Assembly (NCBI GenBank): GCA_964403795.1
Contig: CAYOHP010000074.1
Location: forward strand, 1-31,236
Reading direction: 5' to 3'
DNA from: CAYOHP01 sp964403795 [NCBI: uncultured bacterium]
GTDB taxonomy: Bacteria; Muiribacteriota; UBA6191; CAZXTJ01
Length of the DNA: 31,236 nt
In this document: positions 23,232 to 29,498 of the stretch, piece after piece
Numbering within the stretch: position 1 is the stretch's first letter
How the letters are laid out: each line of letters begins with the position of its first letter
Position numbers and translations under genes: made by a program
Notes under the pieces: generated by a model
The model's input: the letters and a program-made list of their open reading frames with translations, nothing else
Told to the model about the DNA's origin: nothing
The model's database searches: none

Positions 23232-23870
23232 GTGGCGCTCCTCGGCCCGATGCAGGATCTGCTCTTCGCCCGCCTCTACGGGCGCTTCATGCGCCGGTAC
23301 CACGCCTGGATGGAGCCCCGGAAGCGGTCCATGTTCGCGGGAGTCGCAGGGACCGTGGTGGAACTCGGCCCGGGGCCCGGGCCCAACCTCCCGCTCCTGC
23401 CCGCCGGGATCCGCTGGATCGGGATCGAGCCAAACGGTTTCATGCACGGGACCCTGGCAGCCCGGATGAGGGAACACGGGATCTCGGGCGAGATCCGGGG
23501 CGCGGGCGCGGCGGCGACCGGTCTCCCCGACGGTTCGGTCGATGTGGTGATCTCCACGCTGGTGCTCTGCACCGTGCCCGACCCAAAGGCCGCGCTCCGG
23601 GAGGTCCTGCGCATCCTCAAGCCGGGAGGGCGCTTCCTGTTCAGCGAGCACGTGGCCGCCGAGCCAGGGAGCTGGCTCCGCCTGGCCCAGAAGCTGGTGA
23701 GACCCTTCTGGATCCTCTGCGGCGACGGGTGCCGGCCGGACCGCGACACCTTGGGAGCGATCCGGGAGGCGGGATTCGCCTCGGTGGAGGCGTCCGGACT
23801 TCGCATCCCGGTCCCGCCCGCGGTGCGGCTGGTGTCCCCGCACGTCGAGGGCGTGGCCGTACGCGGCTGA
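23232..23870 (+). CDS. METTL7-like class I SAM-dependent methyltransferase
   Basis: This encodes 212 residues. SAM-binding motif I is VVELGPGPGPN (42-52) with the acidic ribose-binding residue in IGIEPN (E66). Motif IV lies near VDVVISTLVLCTVPDP (103-118), and LKPGGRFLFSEHVA (129-142) follows. The C-terminal half matches the METTL7 (thiol/alkyl methyltransferase) pattern: EHVAAEPGSW, then a DGC motif (D165-G-C167) followed by R-x-x-L and an AGF, and the ending RLVSPHVEGVAVRG. Methylation of a small thiol or lipid-linked compound is a reasonable family-based guess. The N-terminus (LLFARLYGRFMRRY) may be a peripheral membrane helix. GTG start as set by the -10 element. The next gene on this strand begins 169 bases later. 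Confidence 0.9.
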   Translation: MALLGPMQDLLFARLYGRFMRRYHAWMEPRKRSMFAGVAGTVVELGPGPGPNLPLLPAGIRWIGIEPNGFMHGTLAARMREHGISGEIRGAGAAATGLPDGSVDVVISTLVLCTVPDPKAALREVLRILKPGGRFLFSEHVAAEPGSWLRLAQKLVRPFWILCGDGCRPDRDTLGAIREAGFASVEASGLRIPVPPAVRLVSPHVEGVAVRG

Positions 23871-23972
23871 GCCTCCCGGACCTCGGCTCCGACCCATGAC
23901 CGGGGTCGGGAGGGACCGTCCGGATGGGTGGTGGCGACCCTCCAGGACGCGAGAAACCGCTTCCCGAGCGGC

Positions 23973-23987
23973 TGGCATGCGGCTTGC
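23973..23987 (+). promoter_or_regulatory. Sigma54 (-24/-12) promoter upstream of the HxxxHxxE protein gene
   Basis: TGGCATGCGGCTTGC matches the sigma54 consensus TGGCACGNNNNTTGC at all but one conserved position, with the required GG-N10-GC spacing. It predicts transcription from about 23999, giving a leader of about 40 bases that carries GGAG before ATG 24040. A sigma54 activator gene lies about 1.5 kb away (21044-22459). Confidence 0.65.
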
Positions 23988-24039
23988 GACATTCCGTCCC
24001 GTCCTGGCGGACATGGAGCAGGGCGGAATCGGAGCGACG

Positions 24040-25308
24040 ATGGCGCGGCGGGCGCGACTCGGGTCCTCGGTCTGGAGACGGGTGGCCATGCTGGTCCTGG
24101 GTGCGACCTCGACGTTCGCCCAGATGGGCCAGGACCCGGGAACGGATCCCGGGACCGCGGCGCCCGGCACCGTGGGCACGAGGGCTGGCCGGGCCTCGGT
24201 CGAGGGAGCCTCCGCGGCAGGCCATGGGGCCGCCTTGTTCCGGCCCCGGGTCCTGGTGGTCGTGTACGACCCGGACCTGCCCGGGAAGGGCCATCCGGTC
24301 TCCACCGAGCTGGCGGCGAACGATCCGGGCCCGCTGGTCGACGGCTTCGTCGCCGGTGTCCGGCAGGCCAGTGGCGGGATGGTCGCCTACCAGGTGGTGG
24401 CCACCGAGGTGCGGCGGGACTTCCCGCCCCACGAAGGCGGGTTCCGTTGGACCCCGGACGCCTACCTCGAGTACCGGGCGGCCCTCGCGGCTCCGGAAGG
24501 CAGCCGTGCCGCACCGGCACGCCAGCCTCCTCCCTCCGACTACCGGGCGCTCGACCGGGAGAACCGCCTCTCCGAGCGGGTCCGGGCAGGCGAGATCGAC
24601 GAGGTCTGGTTCTTCGGCTTCCACGGTTTCGAATGGAACGAAAGCTGGATGTACGGACAGGGAGCGTTCTGGATCAATGGTCCGGCGATCCCTGACGACA
24701 GCACCCCGCCCTTCGCGGTCTTCGGCTTCAATCTGACCCGCGGTCTCGGGTGCATGCTCCATGACCTCGGCCATCGCATCGAGAGCACCATGGACCGGGT
24801 CTTCGGCGGTCGGGAGCTCGGCGATCCCGAAGGCAACCCGTGGGAGCGCTTCGTCGCCATCGACCGGGACCATCCGGGGAGGGCCGGCGTGGGCACGGTC
24901 CACCTCCCCCCCAATGCGATCGAGGAGTACCAGGATGATCGGCCGGTCCGGGTGGCCAGCACCGCCGAGGACTGGCTCGCCTACCCGGAGCTCACCGGGC
25001 GGACCACGGAGATCGGGCCGGAAGCCTGGGGGGGCGCCGCTGGCGACTGCCAGGAGGCCCACATCCGGTGGTGGTTGGCCCACCTCCCCAGGGCTCCCGG
25101 GAAGGGCGGGCTCGACGGTCGGGACGGCACCGAGAACAACTGGTGGAAGTACGTCTACGGGTTCCGGGACTACCGGAAGCTCACCGGGGGCAGCCTGCTC
25201 GACCGGCTGCGGCGAACGGTCCGCCGCCACGTGTCGGAAGCGGTGTCCGGGCTGCCCCGGCTCGTCTCCCTGCCGTGGCTGGGCCTCTTCCCCAAGCTGC
25301 GTCCCTAG
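24040..25308 (+). CDS. Exported protein with HxxxHxxE motif, unknown family
   Basis: This encodes 422 residues with a signal peptide (about 1-27, ending STFAQ) and a Gly/Ala-rich spacer to 65. The conserved-looking core starts at RPRVLVVVYDPDLP (68-81). It includes EVWFFGFHGFEWNESWMYG (188-206), which is aromatic-rich and perhaps a metal or sugar site. MLHDLGHRIEST (239-250) then gives H241, H245 and E248. QEAHIRWWLAHLP and NNWWKYVYGFRDY follow. HxxxHxxE sets bind metal in several hydrolase folds; this is inference, and I do not recognise the family. ATG 24040 has GGAG 5 bases ahead; ATG 24013 is in frame and would also lie within the predicted sigma54 transcript. Expression is likely sigma54-dependent. 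Confidence 0.85.
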   Translation: MARRARLGSSVWRRVAMLVLGATSTFAQMGQDPGTDPGTAAPGTVGTRAGRASVEGASAAGHGAALFRPRVLVVVYDPDLPGKGHPVSTELAANDPGPLVDGFVAGVRQASGGMVAYQVVATEVRRDFPPHEGGFRWTPDAYLEYRAALAAPEGSRAAPARQPPPSDYRALDRENRLSERVRAGEIDEVWFFGFHGFEWNESWMYGQGAFWINGPAIPDDSTPPFAVFGFNLTRGLGCMLHDLGHRIESTMDRVFGGRELGDPEGNPWERFVAIDRDHPGRAGVGTVHLPPNAIEEYQDDRPVRVASTAEDWLAYPELTGRTTEIGPEAWGGAAGDCQEAHIRWWLAHLPRAPGKGGLDGRDGTENNWWKYVYGFRDYRKLTGGSLLDRLRRTVRRHVSEAVSGLPRLVSLPWLGLFPKLRP

Positions 25309-25315
25309 GAACCGT

Positions 25316-25348
25316 GCCGGGGCCTTCGCCTCCCGCCGGCTCCCCGGC
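25316..25348. terminator. Hairpin between convergent genes
   Basis: GCCGGGG (25316-25322) is the inverted repeat of CCCCGGC (25342-25348) across a 19-base loop, filling the 39-base gap between the stops of the exported HxxxHxxE protein and the DUF2585 gene. There is no T tract on either side; it could serve as a bidirectional, factor-dependent end. Confidence 0.4.
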
Positions 25349-25929
25349 TATCCCTGCTGCCATGCCTTGATGGCCGCGATCGGCCAGACCAGCATCAGCA
25401 TGTTCACGACCAGCGAGTCGCGGATCCATGCCAGGAGCGCCAGCTCCGTCGCCAGGAAGACCGCGAGCGCCCGGTCCCGTCCCAGCCGGTAGGCCACCGC
25501 CATCCCGGTGCCGCAGCAGGCCAGGTCCCCCATGGAGTTCAGGATCGAGTCCCCCGAGTACTCGAGGCTGGCGGTGTTGGCCCGGTAGCGGGCGATCACC
25601 AGGGGCGAGTTCTCGATCAGCTCCCAGGCGCCCTCGAGGGCCACGGCCGCCGGCAGCAGGGTCGCCAGGCCGAGGATCCCCCAGCCCCGGGCCCGGCCGA
25701 CCAGGGAGAGCACCGCCAGGAACAGGAAGCCGTGGAGCAGGTGGGTGAAGGAGTAGGGGTCCAGGAAGTGCTGGGAGGTGTGCGGGCTCCAGGCGGACCC
25801 ATGCCAGATCCTGGTGGCGTCGCCCCGGAGGCAGAGCGGGTCGCGACCGAGCCAGGCCAGCAGGCCGGCGGTGACCGCCGCGATCCCCATCACCCGAGCC
25901 GCAGTGCGGCGATCCGGGCCTTCTGCCAT
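25348..25929 (-). CDS. DUF2585 family membrane protein
   Basis: This encodes 193 residues, the normal family length, with about five TM spans. The diagnostic block is WSPHTSQHFLDPYSFTHLLHGFLFL (47-71), rich in His, followed by ALEGAWELIENSPLVIARYR and SLEYSGDSILNSMGDLACCGTG, all typical of DUF2585. The function of the family is unknown; the clustered His/Asp/Glu residues at the membrane surface suggest a metal-dependent enzyme, which is inference. The ATG at 25929 is preceded by GGGGAGGG and, 15 bases away, TACGCT. It is divergent from the AAA+ pair, sharing an 80-base promoter region. Confidence 0.9.
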   Translation of the reverse strand: MAEGPDRRTAARVMGIAAVTAGLLAWLGRDPLCLRGDATRIWHGSAWSPHTSQHFLDPYSFTHLLHGFLFLAVLSLVGRARGWGILGLATLLPAAVALEGAWELIENSPLVIARYRANTASLEYSGDSILNSMGDLACCGTGMAVAYRLGRDRALAVFLATELALLAWIRDSLVVNMLMLVWPIAAIKAWQQG

Positions 25930-25944
25930 GACCCTCCCCGTGCG

Positions 25945-25950
25945 AGCGTA
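25945..25950 (-). promoter_or_regulatory. Candidate -10 element TACGCT for the DUF2585 gene
   Basis: TACGCT reads 25950 to 25945, 15 bases before ATG 25929. This would give a leader of about 8 bases, just enough for the GGAGGG. The hexamer is the same as at the leaderless genes. Confidence 0.4.
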
Positions 25951-25997
25951 GCAGGCGGTCCGAGCCTCCGGCGTTGCACGCTCCCCTGGGCTCCGGG

Positions 25998-26003
25998 CAC
26001 GCT
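25998..26003 (+). promoter_or_regulatory. Degenerate -10 element CACGCT before the AAA+ operon
   Basis: CACGCT differs from the recurrent TACGCT at one base and keeps the 6-base gap to GTG 26010. It is the best candidate signal in the 80-base divergent gap on the plus strand, and supports GTG 26010 over the upstream ATG at 25974, which lies inside the divergent promoter region. Confidence 0.3.
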
Positions 26004-26009
26004 GGCCGC

Positions 26010-29000
26010 GTGGGCGAGTACCGGGTGCCGATCACGATCGCGATCCGCCACCTCGACGCCGCGCCCGATCCCGAAGGGCCGGATCCCGAGGCCACCCTGC
26101 TCGGGGAGGTGCTTCTCTCGCCCGAGGTGAGCCGCCTCGGGACGCCTCGCAGTGTGCTCGGGGAGGGGCTAGCCGAGAGCCTACGGGTCCGGCTCGAACG
26201 CCAGGGCCCCAAGGATGCGCAGGCCCGGGTCCTCCCCGGGGAGCCGGCGGTGCTTGCGATCGACCTCGCGGTCCCGGTGCCGCGGGGCAGCCGGTCATGG
26301 ACCGGACCCTTCCCGCTCCGGCTGCACGCGGTCCGCTGGCGTCACGCCCCTTCCGGCCCCTGGGTCGCCCGACTCCCGGCACTCGGCATCGAGGTGACGG
26401 CCCAGCGGGAAGAGGACCTCCAGAAGATCCTCGAGCGCCACGCCGAGTTGGCCCTGGCCCGGCGGCCCGCCGGGGTCCCGCTCCCGGACCTCGTGGAGCT
26501 CGACCGGGAAGCGGCGCTCACCCTGGAGACCCGGGCCGTGGCCGCTTCGCTCCCCACGCCCCTGGAGGCAGCGCGCTCCGGATCCGGCGCCTTCCCCGGG
26601 GAGGCAGGGGGAGCCGGGACCGGCGCCGACGTCGAGGGCGAGCTCGCCCGGGTGGCCGACGACCTGCGGGCCGGCGCCGCCCGCCGCCAGCGTGCCCGTC
26701 GCGGCCGTCCCTGGCAGGCGGCCTACGCCTGCGAGGCCCGGGTCGAGGCCCTGGCCCGGCGGGTCGCCGATCCCGCCCGGCCCTGCCTGCTCCTGGTCGG
26801 CGAATCGGGCTCGGGGAAGAGCGCCCTGGTCGAGGAGCTGGCCCGCCGGGCCGCCCAGCTCGGGCTCGCCGACCGCCCGGTCCTGCGCACCTCCGGGGCC
26901 CGCCTGGTCGCCGGCATGGGCGGCTTCGGCGAGGGACCCGAGCGGGTCCGCAGGCTGGTGGCCGAGGCGGCCCGACGGGACGCGGTCCTCGACCTCGGCA
27001 ACCTCTTCGAGCTCTCCCAGGTGGGACGGGGCGAGGGGGACTCGACCGGGCTCGCCGGCTGGCTCCGGGGATCGCTCGACCAGGGTCGCTTCACCGCCCT
27101 GGCAGAGGCCACTCCCGGCGAGAAGGCTCGGCTCGAGCGCGACGAGCCGCGCCTCCTCTCGGCCTTCGAGTCGATCACGGTCCCGGGTGCGGGAGCCGGC
27201 GAGATGTTGGAGATCCTGGCGGCCGTCGCCCGGGAGGACGCCCACCCGGGGGCTCCCGAGCCGGTCGAGCCCGCGGCACTCGTCCGGGTCCGCGACCTCT
27301 ACGCCCGCTACGCGCCCTACTCGGCCCGACCCGGTCTACCGGTCCGTTTCCTCCGGGACCTGCTTGCCGGCCGGGACCGGGATGCCGGAGCGGTGGATCT
27401 CGCCGACGTGGAGGCCGCCTTCGGGAGGGCCACCGGGCTCCCCGACGTGCTGCTCCATGACGCCCGCCCGCTGCCGGTGGAGCCGCTCCGGGTCCGCTTC
27501 TCGGAGCGGATCCTGGGCCAGCCCGACGCGGTCTCGGTGATCGCCGACGCGATCGTGGCGGTGAAGTCCGGGCTGGCGCGCCCGGGGCGACCGCTCGCCT
27601 CCTTCCTGCTCGCCGGTCCCAGCGGGGTCGGCAAGACCGAGACCGCCAAGTGCCTGGCGGAGTTCTTCTTCGGGGATGCCGCCCGTCTCACCCGCCTCGA
27701 TCTCTCGGAGTACGCCGACGCCGGCTCGGCCTCGCGCCTGGTGGGCAGTCTGGGGCGAGGGCGCGACGGGGAAGGCGTTCTCACCGCCCGGATCCGGGAG
27801 CAGCCCTTCACCGTGCTCCTCCTCGACGAGCTGGAGAAGGCCCATCCCGACGTGTTCGACCTGCTGCTCCAGGTGCTGGGAGAGGCGCGCCTCACGGACG
27901 GCTCGGGTCGACTGGCGGACTTCGGGTCCACGGTGGTGGTGATGACCTCGAACCTGGGTGCCGGGGAGTTCGGGAGGGCCGTCCCCGGCAAGCCCGGCGA
28001 GGGAGGCAGTCCGGCCCGCCTCGATCCCGAGGGCGCGGTGCGCCACTTCACGGCCGCGGTGACCGATTGGTTCCGACCCGAGCTGGTGGGTCGGATCGAC
28101 CGGATCGTCCCCTTCCTCCCCCTGGAGCGGGACACCCTGCGCCGGTTGGCGGCCCGCGAGCTGGCGGAGCTCACGGCCAGGGAAGGCCTGGCGGCGCGCC
28201 CGATCACGGTCCAGGTCGCCCCGGAGGCCTTGGACGTGCTGGTCGGCCTGGGGCATGACGCGCGGTACGGGGCCCGACCGCTCAGGGCCGCGGTGTCGCG
28301 TCATGTGGGGGTCCCCCTCTCGGTACTGCTGAACGAACGGTCCCGGGAGACGGCCTGCACCGTCCGGATCGAGGCCGCCTCCGGCGGCGAGCTCTCGCTC
28401 CGGGTCGAAGAATCCGGCGGCGAGGCCGAACGGGCCCGCCAGGCGGGTCTCGCCTCCCGCCGCCAGGCCGCCGATTCCCTGTCCCGCCTGCGGCGCCGGA
28501 TCGCCGCCCTGCTCCGCTCCGATCGGCTGGCCGTGCTCCGCGACGAGCGCGACCGGCTGGTGCGCGGCATGGCGCGCCGCGTCAAACGGCGCGGGCGGGT
28601 GTCACGGCCCCCCTCGGCCGAGGAACTGACCCGCCTCTCCCGCCTGGAGCCGGTGCTCTCGGGGCTGGACCGGTTGGCGGCCCGGCTCGAGGCCGCCGAG
28701 GACCGCTCCGTGCTCCGGCTGGCGGCCTCGCTGGCCGGGATGGGCGGGCCCGCCCCGTCCCCGCCCGGCGCCGGGACGGCTCCCCGGGAGGGCGATCCGG
28801 CCGCCGCCCCCGGGGACGAGGAGGCCGCCTCGGCCTTCGCCGCCGGCGTCGAGGACGCCCTCCTCGATCTCCTCGGCCTCCAGGTCCCGGATCCCGACCG
28901 GATCACCCTGCTCCTGGCCGGCCGTCATGGTCCGTCGCGTCATGAGCTGGCGACCGCGATCCTGGCGGCCGCCCGCTGGCTCGTCGGTCCCGACGGCGAC

Positions 29001-29498
29001 CTCACGGCCCGGGCCGTGGGCTACCGGCTGGGGAAGGCCGCGGCCCCGGCCCCGCCCGGCTCCCCGCTCGGGTCCGGGTCGGCCGATGTCCCGCCCGAGG
29101 TGCTGGTCGGCTCCCTCCTCCAGGCCGAGGACCTGCTCGCCCGCGGCCCCGGCGAGGGCCTGGGGCTGGGGCTCGAACTGGTCGCCCCGCGCCTCGCGCT
29201 CCGGCTCTCGCCGGCGGCCGGCAGCTGGTTGGTGACCGGTCCCCAGGGTCCCGAGCAGGTGGTGGTCCGGGCCGTAGCCGAGCGGCTCGCGGCCTGGCGT
29301 CCGACGGTCGTCGATCTCGACCTCCCGCTCGCCCGGGCCCAGGACCAGGACCGGGTGGTCCGGCTGGCGACCCGGGAGCTGGAGGACCGTCGCCTGGGAC
29401 GCAGCTTCCCCTGGAGCGGGCGGGAACTGGGACGGGTGCTGGCCCGGGCCTTCGCCGAGGCCCTGGCCCGCCGGCTGGCCGAGGAGTTCCCGGGATGA
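26010..29498 (+). CDS. ClpB-like double-AAA+ protein with degenerate first ring (first of pair)
   Basis: This encodes 1162 residues. A non-Clp_N N-terminal domain spans 1-190. AAA domain 1 has an intact Walker A GESGSGKS (264-271), but Walker B reads VLDLGN (D328-L329, no catalytic Glu) and the arginine-finger site reads LLSAFESI (S384-A385 instead of Arg-Arg), so hydrolysis there is unlikely. Domain 2 is ClpB-type: Walker A GPSGVGKT (536-543), Walker B LLLDELEKAHPDVF (D606-E607), MTSNLG sensor 1, FRPELVGRIDRIV with R695, and YGARPLRAAV sensor 2. Its pore loop reads GRGRDGEG (R583, R585), where ClpB has the substrate-gripping GYVG. A ~330-residue C-terminal extension is not found in ClpB. The stop overlaps the ATG of a paralogue (ATGA), implying a complex. 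Confidence 0.9.
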   Translation: MGEYRVPITIAIRHLDAAPDPEGPDPEATLLGEVLLSPEVSRLGTPRSVLGEGLAESLRVRLERQGPKDAQARVLPGEPAVLAIDLAVPVPRGSRSWTGPFPLRLHAVRWRHAPSGPWVARLPALGIEVTAQREEDLQKILERHAELALARRPAGVPLPDLVELDREAALTLETRAVAASLPTPLEAARSGSGAFPGEAGGAGTGADVEGELARVADDLRAGAARRQRARRGRPWQAAYACEARVEALARRVADPARPCLLLVGESGSGKSALVEELARRAAQLGLADRPVLRTSGARLVAGMGGFGEGPERVRRLVAEAARRDAVLDLGNLFELSQVGRGEGDSTGLAGWLRGSLDQGRFTALAEATPGEKARLERDEPRLLSAFESITVPGAGAGEMLEILAAVAREDAHPGAPEPVEPAALVRVRDLYARYAPYSARPGLPVRFLRDLLAGRDRDAGAVDLADVEAAFGRATGLPDVLLHDARPLPVEPLRVRFSERILGQPDAVSVIADAIVAVKSGLARPGRPLASFLLAGPSGVGKTETAKCLAEFFFGDAARLTRLDLSEYADAGSASRLVGSLGRGRDGEGVLTARIREQPFTVLLLDELEKAHPDVFDLLLQVLGEARLTDGSGRLADFGSTVVVMTSNLGAGEFGRAVPGKPGEGGSPARLDPEGAVRHFTAAVTDWFRPELVGRIDRIVPFLPLERDTLRRLAARELAELTAREGLAARPITVQVAPEALDVLVGLGHDARYGARPLRAAVSRHVGVPLSVLLNERSRETACTVRIEAASGGELSLRVEESGGEAERARQAGLASRRQAADSLSRLRRRIAALLRSDRLAVLRDERDRLVRGMARRVKRRGRVSRPPSAEELTRLSRLEPVLSGLDRLAARLEAAEDRSVLRLAASLAGMGGPAPSPPGAGTAPREGDPAAAPGDEEAASAFAAGVEDALLDLLGLQVPDPDRITLLLAGRHGPSRHELATAILAAARWLVGPDGDLTARAVGYRLGKAAAPAPPGSPLGSGSADVPPEVLVGSLLQAEDLLARGPGEGLGLGLELVAPRLALRLSPAAGSWLVTGPQGPEQVVVRAVAERLAAWRPTVVDLDLPLARAQDQDRVVRLATRELEDRRLGRSFPWSGRELGRVLARAFAEALARRLAEEFPG

